Shown here: positions 8,503-18,358 of the stretch, in pieces | Position numbering within the stretch: position 1 is the stretch's first letter | How the letters are laid out: each line of letters starts with the position of its first letter | Origin: Proteobacteria bacterium UBA6156 | Lineage (GTDB): Bacteria > Pseudomonadota > Alphaproteobacteria > UBA2136 > UBA6156 | DNA length: 64,000 nt | Direction of reading: 5' to 3' | Assembly: GCA_002422365.1 (NCBI GenBank) | Contig: DIUO01000036.1 | Coordinates: forward strand, 44,006-108,005 | Notes under the pieces: generated by a model | The model's database searches: none | What the model was told of the DNA's origin: nothing | What the model saw: the letters and a program-made list of their open reading frames with translations, nothing else | Made by a program: the position numbers and the translations under genes

Positions 8503-10443
8503 ATGAACAGCCGCACACCGCCCGCAAAGCATCTCTTGGCACGCACCTCGGCGTTGGTGGTGCTGGCCGCCACGCTGGCATCGTGCAATGGCGTGTCCTA
8601 CACCCAGCGGCAGTCGCCCGCCAATCCGTATAAAGACTTCCGCGAAGAAAACCGCGCCAACGCCTCCGTCCTCGGCATGGGCGAACCCATCTCGTCCCGC
8701 CAGATGGCCGCCAACGCCACCATCACCTTAAGCGGCAACATGACGCTCTCCGAAGTCCTGCAACGCATGGCAGGCACTTATAATACCGCCATCCGCTGGG
8801 GCAACGGCGTGCGCCAAGACAAACGCAAGCAAATCATGCTCAACAAGCTGACCTTCGACGAAGCCCGCAACTATGTCGAAGATGTCTACGACATCCAGAT
8901 TATTAAGGAAGGCGAACGCCGTCTGCTCATCCTGCCGTCCGCGTCCGAACCCCGCCTGGCGGCCTTCAGCCCCGGCAACAACGTCACGCTCTCCCAGGCG
9001 CTGCGTGGCCTGGCCGAACAATGCAATTACAACCTGGTGATCAACGAAAACCGCGAAAAACTGAACCAGATCCGCGTCACTGCCAACCTGCGCAACGTCA
9101 CCTGCTTCGATGCCTTCGAGGCCATGCTCAACCCCCACGGCCTCAGCCTCGTGAACGCAGGCGACTACATGACCGTCGGCGGCCTGCCCCAACGCCAGTG
9201 GACGCTCAACCTCTACGAACCCAAACGCAGCGAAACGGTCGAAGTGAACTACTCCTCCGACTTCTCCCCCGCCACCGGAGACGACGAATCCAGCGCCAGC
9301 GGCGCCCAAACTGCCGGTGGCAGCACCAAGGTCAGCATCAGTTACGAGCGCGACCTCTGGAAAGACCTCGAAGACGACCTGAAAGAACTGGTTTCCAACA
9401 ATTGCATCGGCGCCCTGGATAGCGGCATGGCCGCCAGCGCAAGCTCGGCCAGCCTGCTTATGCCGCCCGAAGGCGGAACGGCACCCGCCGACCCCACTCT
9501 CATGCAGCCCACCGACAGCCAGCCCGTGGCCACCGACAGCGCTGCCACCAGCACCCAATGCGGTTACGTGCGCATCAACAGCACCGTCGGCATGGTGCAA
9601 ATGCGTGCCCCGCGTGCGGTGCTCGATGAAGCCGACGAAATCATCCAGCGCGTCCAAGACATCGCCAGCCGCCGCCTGCTGCTGGAAGCCCGCGTGCTGG
9701 CCGTCAGCCGCTCGCGCGACTTCGACCAGCAGGCCAACCTGCGCGTCGGCCGCACCGGCAATGGCGCCACCACCTCCGCCAGCTTTAACGGCAGCGTAAC
9801 GGCAGCCATCAGCAACGCTTTGGCCACCTTCAGCGGCGCCAACCTCAGCACTGTCGGCGGTGCCACCGTGCGTGCCGGCAATCTCGATGCCGTCATCGCC
9901 CTGCTGGAAAGCTACGGCACCACCTACGAGCTCATGCACCCGATGATGGAGCTGATGGACCGCCAACGCGCCACCCTGATCGATGGCCGTAACGAGAAAT
10001 ACTTCGTGGTCAACAACGACACCACCACCGACTCCGGCACCACCACCACCACCAGCGAGGTCACCGAGCGCAACCAGTTCCTGGGCCTGCAATTCTCGGC
10101 CACCGCGCAAGTGAGCGACAACCCCGACGAACCCCACACCGTCAGCCTGCAAATCCCTATCACCTCGCTTGCCAAAACCATTAACATTCCCACCGGCATC
10201 AGCGGCACCATTGCCGGGGTGGCGCCTATCGCCAACACCCGCCTTATCGACCAAAAAGTGCGCATCCGCGATGGCGAAATCAAGGTCATCGGCGGCCTCA
10301 CCAAAACCATCGCTATCGATACCGAATCCGGCGTGCCGCTCATCCGCGACATCCCCGCGCTGGGCAAGCTCGCCAATGAAGAGGCCATCCAGTACGAAAA
10401 TGTCGAGTTTGTAATTTTGCTACAGGTGCGCCGCCTGTATTAG
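8503..10443 (+). CDS. pilN: Type IVb pilus outer-membrane secretin lipoprotein (PilN/BfpB-like)
   Basis: This 646-residue lipoprotein (lipobox TLASC, Cys28) has two N-type domains (about residues 70-230), an acidic/serine-rich insertion with clustered Asp, and a C-terminal secretin domain ending with the conserved VRIRDGEIKVIGGL, SGVPLIRDIPALG and VEFVILLQVRRLY segments. Secretins form the gated ring through which a pilus or substrate crosses the outer membrane. Its length and architecture match PilN of IncI thin pili and BfpB. It is flanked by a TcpQ-like partner and by the assembly ATPase, all in the same direction, so an operon is expected. Confidence 0.9.
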   Translation: MNSRTPPAKHLLARTSALVVLAATLASCNGVSYTQRQSPANPYKDFREENRANASVLGMGEPISSRQMAANATITLSGNMTLSEVLQRMAGTYNTAIRWGNGVRQDKRKQIMLNKLTFDEARNYVEDVYDIQIIKEGERRLLILPSASEPRLAAFSPGNNVTLSQALRGLAEQCNYNLVINENREKLNQIRVTANLRNVTCFDAFEAMLNPHGLSLVNAGDYMTVGGLPQRQWTLNLYEPKRSETVEVNYSSDFSPATGDDESSASGAQTAGGSTKVSISYERDLWKDLEDDLKELVSNNCIGALDSGMAASASSASLLMPPEGGTAPADPTLMQPTDSQPVATDSAATSTQCGYVRINSTVGMVQMRAPRAVLDEADEIIQRVQDIASRRLLLEARVLAVSRSRDFDQQANLRVGRTGNGATTSASFNGSVTAAISNALATFSGANLSTVGGATVRAGNLDAVIALLESYGTTYELMHPMMELMDRQRATLIDGRNEKYFVVNNDTTTDSGTTTTTSEVTERNQFLGLQFSATAQVSDNPDEPHTVSLQIPITSLAKTINIPTGISGTIAGVAPIANTRLIDQKVRIRDGEIKVIGGLTKTIAIDTESGVPLIRDIPALGKLANEEAIQYENVEFVILLQVRRLY

Positions 10444-10587
10444 GGCATCATGCCAGCTTCCCCTAGGCGAAGGGGGGGCGATTGAGGCAACATGCAGTCA
10501 GCGTCTGTGGTGTGCAGCAGGGGTCGGTAGGGCTTGGCCTGGCCGAGCCCCCGTGCACCGCAACCGCCGCCAACAGGAGGAACAACC

Positions 10588-12477
10588 ATAACAACGCCTC
10601 TGCCCGGGCAAGTGCCCTTTTCGCCCTACGGCCCCGCGCCGCAGGACGAAGCAGCCTCGCCGTCATCGCCACCCCCGGCCATGGGGGCGCAAGGCATGGC
10701 AACACCTCCGGCGGCAGGGGTGCCTTTGCAGTTTGCCCCCACCGCACCTGTCGGCACCACCGAAGAACTCACCCCGCGCGAAGAGATGTACCAGGACATC
10801 CTGAAAATCCTGCACAATTCCACCGACCTCGGCATCGACCGTGTGGCCCACGGCCACCTGGAAAAAGCCATCGCCACCCCCGGCAGCAAGCAGCTGCTGG
10901 TGCGCGACCTCATCAACCAGAAAATCATCAACCGCGTGCAACTGGCGCGTGCCTTTGCCCGCCATAACCGCGCCCGCGAACTCCTCTCCATTCTCGACAT
11001 CCCGCCCGAAGCCCAAGTGCTGCGGCTCGACCTCCAGCCCCGCCTGCGCAGCATCCTGCGCAGCGAGCGCATTATTCCCATGTCCATCCGCAAGGAGGAA
11101 AACGGCACCGTCACCGACGTCCACCTCGCCCACGACAGCCCCCTGCGCGATCTCGTGCTCGAGGCCAACGTCCGCGAATTCTTCCCCCCCACCGCCAAGC
11201 TGCAATGGCACTTCTGCCTGCGCGAGGTTGCTGGTGCGTTCTGGATGGCCGGCGAGTCCGAGAGCATCGACAGCGACATGGAGGCCGAAGCCCTCCTCGA
11301 CCGCATCATCACCAATGCCATCGACGCCCGCTCGTCGGATATTCACATCGACCCTTCCATCAAGGGCGAACCCCGCGCCATCATCAAATACCGCATCGAT
11401 GGTTTCGTGCACCCGAAGGAGGTCATCACCACCGAGCAGCTGGAACGCCTGCGCGTGCGTATCGAAAACTTGGCCCGTATGCCCAAAGTCAACCTCAACT
11501 ACGCCAACAAGGGTGCCTTCACCCGCTCGGGGTACGACTGGCGCGTGCAAATCCAGCCCCACGCCGGGCGCCTGGGCCCAGTGCCGCGCATCGTGCTGCG
11601 GCGCTTGCAGCCGGATGTCATGCCCCTCGAAGTGCTGGGCTACCCTGCCGACTTCATCGAAAAAATAAAAAGCGCCGCCAGCGCCCCCAACGGCGTCATT
11701 TTCTGGACCGGCCCCACCGGTTCCGGCAAAACCGAGGCGATTCACGCCGCTGTGGTCAGCGCCAACCCCATGGCCAAGGGCCTCAGTGTCCATACCATTG
11801 AAGACCCACCGGAAAAGCGCGTGCCCGGCTACGCCGTGCAAATGGAAATTGCCAGCGAGGACGAAAACCGCACCGGCCTGCAACTGCTCAAGTCGTCACT
11901 GCGTGCCGACCCCGACGTCGTCATCTTCGGCGAGGTCCGCGACAGCGAAATGGCCAAACTGGTGTTCGAAGCCGCCAACACCGGCCACTTGGTGTTCACC
12001 ACCCTGCACACCAACACCGCGCTGGATGCCATCGCGCGCCTCGACGAAATGGGCGTCAGCGGCTTCCTGCTGTCCTACATACGCGGCATTGCCGCTCAGC
12101 GGCTGGTGCGCCGCCTCTGCGGCCATTGCAAAGTCACCATGGCCGAACCCGACGAATACACCCGCTATGTCTTCGACCGCTACGGCGTGCCGCTCACCGG
12201 CGCCAACCTATTTGCCGCCAACCACGAGGGCTGCGCCAACTGCAACTACACCGGCTACTACGGGCGTATCGCCACCGCCGAGTGGCTCAAGCCCACCAAA
12301 GAAATTGTCGAGGCCAGCGCCGAGAAAAACTACGCTGACCTCGAAGACATGGCCAAGCGCGCGGGCTGGCAGCCCATGGGCCGCATGGGGGTGCTGCACG
12401 TCAAAAACGGCATCACTGACGCCGCCGAATTGTCCACCAAGATTCTCGAGCTCGCCGCCGAGACACTGACAGGATAA
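10588..12477 (+). CDS. pilQ: Type IVb pilus/type II assembly ATPase (GspE/PilB/PilQ-like)
   Basis: The protein contains the GspE family signatures: Walker A GPTGSGKT, Asp box and Walker B region with DPDVVIFGEVRD, the His box TTLHTNTALDA, and a C-terminal zinc-binding segment (CGHCK, CANCNYTGYYGR). It powers pilus or pseudopilus polymerisation from the cytoplasmic face. The start is unusual: a perfect AGGAGG at 10575-10580 sits seven bases before an in-frame ATA (10588), and no ATG is in frame until about codon 32 after this point; a TTG at 10534 lacks a ribosome binding site. The platform protein gene follows after four bases. Confidence 0.88.
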   Translation: MTTPLPGQVPFSPYGPAPQDEAASPSSPPPAMGAQGMATPPAAGVPLQFAPTAPVGTTEELTPREEMYQDILKILHNSTDLGIDRVAHGHLEKAIATPGSKQLLVRDLINQKIINRVQLARAFARHNRARELLSILDIPPEAQVLRLDLQPRLRSILRSERIIPMSIRKEENGTVTDVHLAHDSPLRDLVLEANVREFFPPTAKLQWHFCLREVAGAFWMAGESESIDSDMEAEALLDRIITNAIDARSSDIHIDPSIKGEPRAIIKYRIDGFVHPKEVITTEQLERLRVRIENLARMPKVNLNYANKGAFTRSGYDWRVQIQPHAGRLGPVPRIVLRRLQPDVMPLEVLGYPADFIEKIKSAASAPNGVIFWTGPTGSGKTEAIHAAVVSANPMAKGLSVHTIEDPPEKRVPGYAVQMEIASEDENRTGLQLLKSSLRADPDVVIFGEVRDSEMAKLVFEAANTGHLVFTTLHTNTALDAIARLDEMGVSGFLLSYIRGIAAQRLVRRLCGHCKVTMAEPDEYTRYVFDRYGVPLTGANLFAANHEGCANCNYTGYYGRIATAEWLKPTKEIVEASAEKNYADLEDMAKRAGWQPMGRMGVLHVKNGITDAAELSTKILELAAETLTG

Positions 12478-12481
12478 CGCC

Positions 12482-13570
12482 ATGGGTATCGAATTCGGCA
12501 AAGCCTCCCTCAACACAGCCGACAGGGTCGACTTCTTCAAAACCCTGTCCGGCTGGCTGAATGCCGGCGGCGGGCGCATGTCGGTGGCCGAGGCCGTGGC
12601 CAACACCACCAACGGCTTTAGCCAAGAGGAATACGCCACCCTCGCTCCGCAAATGAACATGATCGAGCGTGAGGTCGCCGCAGGCCAAACCACGCTCTAC
12701 CAAGCACTGGCCATGGCCAACATCGGCTTCAAACCGCAAGAGCTCGCCATTGTCGAAGCCGCCGAAAAAGGCAACCAGCTCCGCCAGGCCCTGCCGGCGC
12801 TGGTGGCGGCGCTGGAGGTTGAAAATGCCGGCCGCCGCGACCTCATGATGAAAATGGCCGGGCCTCTGGTCATCGGCGTCATGCTCATTTTGCTCTCCAT
12901 CGGCGTGCTGGTCATTATGCTGCCCATGGTTATCCAGCCGGTGCTCGACCGTAACGCCGCCGCCCTCTACAAATTCCCCTTCATCCTCCGCTGGCTCTGG
13001 TATGCCTCGGTGTGGCTGCGGGCCAACCCGATGATCCCCACCGTGCTGGTCGGCGGCCTTATCACGTTGTTCATTTTGCGCAACACGCCGGTGTTGCAGC
13101 CCTATTGGCTGCGCTTCAGCATGTGGTGGGGGGTTACCCGCAAGCTCATCTTGGGGTTCAATTCCATGCTCACGGTGTTCTTCTTACCGGCGCTGGTGCG
13201 TTCCGGCATGCCCACCTATCAGGCGCTGGAGCAAATGGCTTACTGCGTCACCAACCCGCTGCTGCGCAGCATGTTCCTTACCGCCGCCGAAGACCACCGC
13301 AACGGCCTGCGCATGAGCCAGGCGGTCGAAGGCATGCCCTTCAAAGCCTCGTTTTTCAACGCCATCACGGCCGGAGAATCCACCGGTGCCATTGCCGAGC
13401 GCATCGAAGACCTCCAACCGGCCTATAAACTGGAGCTCGAACGCTACATCCGCCAGGTTTCCGGCACGCTCAAGTTCATGGTCATGGCGGTGCTGCTCCC
13501 CATGTTCATTGTCAGCACCTACACCTCGCTGGTGGGGCCCATCTTCGCCCTCATGGAGTATGGCCGTTAA
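12482..13570 (+). CDS. pilR: Type IVb pilus inner-membrane platform protein (GspF/PilC/PilR-like)
   Basis: The 362-residue protein has the family layout: a cytoplasmic helical domain containing EVAAGQTTLYQALA, transmembrane helices at about residues 122-147 and 175-200, a second duplicated helical domain (SGMPTYQALEQM ... AGESTGAIAERI), and a final C-terminal transmembrane helix. GspF/PilC proteins sit under the assembly ATPase and organise pilin extraction from the membrane. The gene begins four bases after the ATPase gene ends. Confidence 0.9.
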   Translation: MGIEFGKASLNTADRVDFFKTLSGWLNAGGGRMSVAEAVANTTNGFSQEEYATLAPQMNMIEREVAAGQTTLYQALAMANIGFKPQELAIVEAAEKGNQLRQALPALVAALEVENAGRRDLMMKMAGPLVIGVMLILLSIGVLVIMLPMVIQPVLDRNAAALYKFPFILRWLWYASVWLRANPMIPTVLVGGLITLFILRNTPVLQPYWLRFSMWWGVTRKLILGFNSMLTVFFLPALVRSGMPTYQALEQMAYCVTNPLLRSMFLTAAEDHRNGLRMSQAVEGMPFKASFFNAITAGESTGAIAERIEDLQPAYKLELERYIRQVSGTLKFMVMAVLLPMFIVSTYTSLVGPIFALMEYGR

Positions 13571-13612
13571 CATGAAACACACGCAACACACGCCGCAATC
13601 CAGGGGTTTCCC

Positions 13613-14965
13613 ATGCCTTTAACCGTTCTCTCCCGTCGTTCTGTCGTCTACCGCGAAAGTGGCTCCGGCGAGGTCACCGTCCTGCTGGTGCCAGGGCGCG
13701 AGCAAGTCCAGGTCATCAAAGACCTCGCCGGTCTCGGCAAAACCGCCGTGCCCGCGCGCGAGGGTGCCACCAGCGCCAACGCGGTGCAAAGCAAGCAAGC
13801 GCCGCTCACCCGCGTGTTTGTTGGGCGCCGGTTTATCTACGGCACCCTGCCGACCGAAATCTCCGACCTCCGCCAACCCGTCCGCGTCTGGCTGGCTGAA
13901 GATTTCGTCCCCGCCCAGTGCCAGGCCTTCTTCTTCATTTTCAGCACCGAGGTCGTCGTCCACGGCGTGCGCGAGCAAGACGACGAAGGCCAGCTCAACT
14001 GGCGCACCGCCCAGCTGTCGCTGTCCGAGGGCGATCCCATCAAGAGCATCATCGACGCCATCAGCGACTACGCCCTGGCCAACAGCACCGAAACACTCAC
14101 CATCGCGGTGCAAAAGCTCGATCTCTACGAAAAAATGCAAGCGGGCCTGGCCACCTACAGCATCAGCCCCATTCCGTTCAGCAAGCTCAAGCCGCAGCCG
14201 GGCCTCAAGCCGCTCTACCGCCACCGAGACTTCACCATTCTCTACCTCACCATGGCGCTGTTCGGCCTCATCACCGTCATGGCCAGCGGGGGTTATATGC
14301 TCATGGCCCTGCTCGAGCGTAACCGGCTCGACGAAGAAGCCGCCAGCATCCGCCGCAACATCAATTCCATCAAGCTCAACCAGAACGTCGGGCAAATCGC
14401 CAACCCGCAAGAGCTGCTGCAACGCATGAACCGCGGCATCAACCAGCAGCCATCCGCCATCATCCATGCCGCAGCCGAGGCTGCCGCCGAACTCGGCAGC
14501 CTGGAAAACCTGCAAGTGGTGTTCGAAGGCAGCAATTTCGCAGGCCTGGCGCTGGATGCCATCGAAGCCGGCCAGCTCGGTGCCGTGGCCCAAATTACCG
14601 AAATGAAAGACGAACTGCTGCTCGACCAGGAGCAAACCGCCAGCGACAGCGTCGCCCTCAAGCCCTGGATCCGCTCCTTCGTGCGCGGCGGCAGCGTTGG
14701 CCTGCAAGGGCAGGTGGGTATGGTGCTGCAAATCGACCAACCCCCCGGAACCGAACCTCCAGTCACCGAGCCCCCAGTCGCCGAACCGCCCGTCACCGAA
14801 GCGCCTCCGGCCCCAGTCGCGGTTACCGAGCCCGTGCCCGCCGCCGCACCCATATCCGCCGACGGCGCCACGGTCAGCGGCACCGCCGAGGTCTCGTCCA
14901 CCGCGCCCCTGCCGGAAGGTGACCAACCGGAAGCCCCAACACCGAACGAGGAGGCCCCGCAATGA
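13613..14965 (+). CDS. PilO/GspL-like inner-membrane alignment protein
   Basis: This 450-residue protein has a soluble N-terminal domain (1-200), one transmembrane helix at about 205-228, a short coiled coil, a periplasmic domain, and a Pro/Glu/Thr-rich tail with repeated TEPPV units. The layout matches GspL or IncI PilO proteins, which link the cytoplasmic ATPase to periplasmic components. It lies between the platform protein and a GspM-like protein, whose start codon overlaps its stop (ATGA at 14962). Sequence similarity alone would be too weak to name it; context is the main support. Confidence 0.62.
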   Translation: MPLTVLSRRSVVYRESGSGEVTVLLVPGREQVQVIKDLAGLGKTAVPAREGATSANAVQSKQAPLTRVFVGRRFIYGTLPTEISDLRQPVRVWLAEDFVPAQCQAFFFIFSTEVVVHGVREQDDEGQLNWRTAQLSLSEGDPIKSIIDAISDYALANSTETLTIAVQKLDLYEKMQAGLATYSISPIPFSKLKPQPGLKPLYRHRDFTILYLTMALFGLITVMASGGYMLMALLERNRLDEEAASIRRNINSIKLNQNVGQIANPQELLQRMNRGINQQPSAIIHAAAEAAAELGSLENLQVVFEGSNFAGLALDAIEAGQLGAVAQITEMKDELLLDQEQTASDSVALKPWIRSFVRGGSVGLQGQVGMVLQIDQPPGTEPPVTEPPVAEPPVTEAPPAPVAVTEPVPAAAPISADGATVSGTAEVSSTAPLPEGDQPEAPTPNEEAPQ

Positions 14966-15534
14966 ACCGCAGCACCTACCGGAATATCATGATCGCCGTG
15001 CTGCTGATCTGTTTCGGCGTGGCCTATTATCTCTTCACCACCTCGCAAACCTACCAGGTGCAAATCCAGCAGCGCACCAACGAGATCATCCGCCTCAATC
15101 AGGAATTTGAAAACGCCCAGAACCTGAACGTCGCACTCACCGAGCTCGACAACCTCACCATTACCGAGCAAACCGCCACCCAGCTCGACATCCTGCGCCA
15201 CCTGGGGCTCGAAAACAGCGAACTCACCTTCCAGCTGGAGGCCCGCGACGTGCAGGCCATCGGCCCGTCGTCGCTCTATGTCCATACCGTCGCCATATCC
15301 GGCAATATGCCCTATGCCGAGGCTCTCGCCCTCTGCGACCGGCTGCAGAACACCAAGAAAATCGTCATCACCGCCATCGAGGTGCGTGGTCCGCCCTCCG
15401 GCACCACCCAGGATACCGTCGATCTGCGCGTCGTCGGCCTCATCTATGGGTTAGAAAAAGTCATTCCGCCGCTCGATATGCTGCCATTGCCCGGCAACAC
15501 CGAAACCGCCCCCTCGCAAGGAGACCCCGCATGA
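14962..15534 (+). CDS. PilO/GspM-like single-pass membrane protein
   Basis: The 190-residue protein has one N-terminal transmembrane helix (about residues 8-26), a coiled-coil stretch, and a ferredoxin-like periplasmic domain (about 95-165) like those in PilO and GspM. Its start overlaps the end of the preceding gene by four bases and its end overlaps the next gene by four bases, showing tight translational coupling. It is expected to form the inner-membrane alignment complex with its neighbours. Confidence 0.6.
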   Translation: MNRSTYRNIMIAVLLICFGVAYYLFTTSQTYQVQIQQRTNEIIRLNQEFENAQNLNVALTELDNLTITEQTATQLDILRHLGLENSELTFQLEARDVQAIGPSSLYVHTVAISGNMPYAEALALCDRLQNTKKIVITAIEVRGPPSGTTQDTVDLRVVGLIYGLEKVIPPLDMLPLPGNTETAPSQGDPA

Positions 15535-16112
15535 AGCTGATGCCCGCCTTTATCCTGGTGCTGGCGCTGGTGGCTGCCCCGGCCGCCCACGCGCAAGAGG
15601 GCCTGCTCTGGAAAGTCAACAGCCGCTACCAGGCTACCGTTGTGCCGCCTTATATGGGCCAGCCCAACCCCTTCGCGGGCGGGGGAGAGGTTAAGGTCTC
15701 CGAAACCGGCGTGCTGGAAGAAGAGGCCCAAGCCCTGCGCGAGCGTCAGCAAACCATCGACGAAGCCACCCAGCTCCTCAATTCCTCCCGGGCGTTCGAA
15801 CCCTATCTCGACGGCATGGCCGTCGGCGGAGTGGTCGAAGGCGCACAAGGCCGCCGCGTGCTTATCGGCAACAACTGGGTGGGCGTCGGCATGGAGCTCA
15901 ACGTCCGCCTCAGCATCTCCCCCCAAGCGCAAGAGGCTCTCGCCCGCATCGAGCCCCTCGACAGCGAAACGGCCCTCAGCATGCGCCGCTCGCTCGACGA
16001 ACGCCGCGCCCGGGTGCCCACCACCCGCCTGAAGTTGCTCGAAATCGGCGAAAAAAACCTGGTATTCCAAGGCGATAATGGACGCCACACCTTGCCGATG
16101 CACTTCCATTAA
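15531..16112 (+). CDS. pilP: PilP-like periplasmic pilus assembly protein
   Basis: The 193-residue protein starts with a signal peptide (cleavage after AAHA, about residue 21), has a proline/glycine-rich stretch, a short coiled coil (about 60-85), and a C-terminal beta domain with the pattern RRVLIGNNWVGVGMELN and LLEIGEKNLVFQGDNG, which resembles IncI PilP and GspC/PilP HR domains. These bridge the inner-membrane complex and the secretin. It overlaps the upstream gene by four bases. Confidence 0.62.
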   Translation: MKLMPAFILVLALVAAPAAHAQEGLLWKVNSRYQATVVPPYMGQPNPFAGGGEVKVSETGVLEEEAQALRERQQTIDEATQLLNSSRAFEPYLDGMAVGGVVEGAQGRRVLIGNNWVGVGMELNVRLSISPQAQEALARIEPLDSETALSMRRSLDERRARVPTTRLKLLEIGEKNLVFQGDNGRHTLPMHFH

Positions 16113-16200
16113 CCGGCGGAGAGGTGCCATTGCCCCTGTCAGGCGCAGGCGCTGGCACTCCACCCTATAAGACAAGACAGAAAGGATACCACCGGCCGAG

Positions 16201-17166
16201 ATGCAAGCGCTGTTTCTCATATCGTTGTTTACCTTCGTCATCGCGCTCATGACCAGTTTCATCGTGTCCGGAACCTTCAACGCCGCCCAGCTCACCAAGC
16301 AACGCCTCGACGACACTTTCCGTTATTTCGAATCCATGGCCGAAGTCATCCGTGCCGAAGTCACGCAAGAGAACATGCACGGCAATCCCGGCACTTATGC
16401 AACTATTCCCCAATATATCAGCAATATGCCCACGGTAGCCGCCATGTCCAGCGGCATTTATGGCAACGCCGCCACCGACGCCTGGGGCCGCGAGATCACC
16501 GGCGCCATGCTCACCCGCTACATGCGGTTCAGCGCCCCGTCCGACAGCAACCAGGTGCTCAGCGTCCCCGTAACCGCCTTCGCCTTTGTCTCCGGCGGGC
16601 CCGATGGCCAGGTCCAAACCACCCTGCCGTCCGCCCCCACCCAACTCTCCGATATCCTCAACATTGCCGCCCCCACCGACGCTCAGGGCAACCCGACCAC
16701 CGACGACATCGTCTACACCTTCGACAACCGCCGCGAGATGATGCTGATCATCGAAGACATCAAAGGCCACGCCTCAAAAGTCGGTGTCACCGCCCTTAAA
16801 AAATTCCAGGCCGATATGGCCACCTTCCGCGACCAACAACTGGCCGACTACCGCGCCGCCATTGTGGCGGGCCAAACCGTCTCACCGCCCAGCATGGATT
16901 TCTCCAACAACCCCAACGCCCCGCGCCTTCCGGCCGTCGATGTCAGCAGCACCCAGGCCCTGCTCGGTATTTTCGAAGATGTTGAAGCCATCGAACGCAT
17001 CCTGCCCAGCGGCGGCAGGCTGGTGTTATCGTCCAACACGCCGAATATGGCCAACCCCAACCTCGTCATTACCGTCCGCAACCATACCACCAACCCCACA
17101 CCGCTGGGCCCGGGGGCCAGTTTTCTCTACACCCTCATCATTCAACCCGACAAAGACATCAATTAA
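16201..17166 (+). CDS. Minor pseudopilin-like membrane protein without classical leader
   Basis: The 321-residue product has an N-terminal hydrophobic helix starting at residue 2 and no positively charged prepilin leader or G/F-x4-E cleavage motif. The DAWGREI motif at about residue 97 is characteristic of the pilin/pseudopilin globular domain (compare DPWG in GspG). It sits directly before the major prepilin gene and has ribosome binding site AAAGGA well upstream at about 16182. I infer a pilus tip or minor subunit; it may not need processing by a prepilin peptidase. Confidence 0.55.
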   Translation: MQALFLISLFTFVIALMTSFIVSGTFNAAQLTKQRLDDTFRYFESMAEVIRAEVTQENMHGNPGTYATIPQYISNMPTVAAMSSGIYGNAATDAWGREITGAMLTRYMRFSAPSDSNQVLSVPVTAFAFVSGGPDGQVQTTLPSAPTQLSDILNIAAPTDAQGNPTTDDIVYTFDNRREMMLIIEDIKGHASKVGVTALKKFQADMATFRDQQLADYRAAIVAGQTVSPPSMDFSNNPNAPRLPAVDVSSTQALLGIFEDVEAIERILPSGGRLVLSSNTPNMANPNLVITVRNHTTNPTPLGPGASFLYTLIIQPDKDIN

Positions 17167-17179
17167 CGGAGACCACCTC

Positions 17180-18340
17180 ATGACACGCACCCGCATCCTT
17201 CCCACTCTTCGCAGCAACAAAGGCTTCTCGCTGATCGAAATGGTCATCACCGTCGCGGTGCTCGCCATTCTGGTCGGTATTACCACCCCCTCCATCTACG
17301 AATTCATCCGCATGCGCGACAAACAGAACGAAGAAATCGCCCAAATGCAGGTGCGCAAAGCGCTCGAGGCCTATATCGCCGATGTCGGCGAAGCCCCCAG
17401 CGACACCTCCACCTCGCCCTTCTGGTACGAGGCTCTCGCCGGTTACACCAGCCTTTCGCAAAACGAAATCGCCAACGATGTCTGGGACAACCCCCGCACC
17501 TACATCATGTACCGCGACGCCAACCGCGGCATCTACGGCGTCAGCGTCACCGTCAGTTACGTCACCCTGCACAGTATGGGCCCCGACGGCCAGGCCGACA
17601 ACCAGGAAGACCAGAACGGCACCACCGTCACCGTCAACGGTGTTGCACTCACCTCGGCGGCGGGCGGTTCGGTGTTCAACGGTAGCACCGCTGCCGACTG
17701 GTGGAAAAACAAGTCCGACCCCGCCCAGGCCTTTGCCGACGTGCGCGGTGCCGACGACGACGTGATGATGCGCTACACCAACTACGACGACGTGCGCATC
17801 CGCTACCAAACCACCAGCGAACGCATCCGCGCCGTCGGTGATGCCCTCGAGACGTTTGCCCGCACGCAATATGCGGCTCACATCAGTGAATGTATCGCAG
17901 TGACCACCTCCACAACAAAGTGTACGGGTAACGGCAACCCGAACAGCGGAATCCCTGTTGCCGCCATTTATTATCCAAGATCCATCCCCATAAGCGGCAG
18001 TTCCGATACGGCTCGATATTATTATTCCGAATACGTCCCGGCGACCAATTTCGTGCCGTCAACGGCGGCGACGGTGAACAACACCAGCACCGATGCCAAT
18101 CGGCGCGAGGATATGATAGACCTTATGCGCATGTTGGGCTTACCGGCAGATTATTGCTGTTCGGCTTTGGAACTGGGCACCGACAGCAAACCTAAGCCAT
18201 TCTACTACTTCAGCAACCCCCGCGTTCGGCTGGCTTCGGGTTGCAGTTCCAGCCGTCCCACCGGTTCCGAACCCAAACTCCCGGCGCGCATAACCACCGG
18301 TAACTTTGCCGACAGCAGCAGCAACCGCACCTGCGGTTAA
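17180..18340 (+). CDS. Type IV prepilin / pseudopilin
   Basis: From the ATG at 17180 the protein is 386 residues long. It has a 15-residue leader ending NKG, then the mature N-terminus FSLIEMVITVAVLAILVG with Glu5, the classic substrate of prepilin peptidases. DVWDNPRTYIMY at about residue 98 matches the pilin DxWxNP loop. The C-terminal half contains at least six cysteines, probably disulfide-bonded. It is larger than typical type IVa pilins (about 150 residues), more like IncI PilV or a tip adhesin. ACGGAGACC before the ATG is the likely ribosome binding site. Confidence 0.85.
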   Translation: MTRTRILPTLRSNKGFSLIEMVITVAVLAILVGITTPSIYEFIRMRDKQNEEIAQMQVRKALEAYIADVGEAPSDTSTSPFWYEALAGYTSLSQNEIANDVWDNPRTYIMYRDANRGIYGVSVTVSYVTLHSMGPDGQADNQEDQNGTTVTVNGVALTSAAGGSVFNGSTAADWWKNKSDPAQAFADVRGADDDVMMRYTNYDDVRIRYQTTSERIRAVGDALETFARTQYAAHISECIAVTTSTTKCTGNGNPNSGIPVAAIYYPRSIPISGSSDTARYYYSEYVPATNFVPSTAATVNNTSTDANRREDMIDLMRMLGLPADYCCSALELGTDSKPKPFYYFSNPRVRLASGCSSSRPTGSEPKLPARITTGNFADSSSNRTCG

Positions 18341-18358
18341 GCGGCAGGGGCGGGGCCT

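Noticed and set aside
8728..10254. 508-residue minus-strand frame inside the secretin gene
   Set aside because: Gly/Val/Ala-rich shadow with no ribosome binding site; the secretin is unambiguous.
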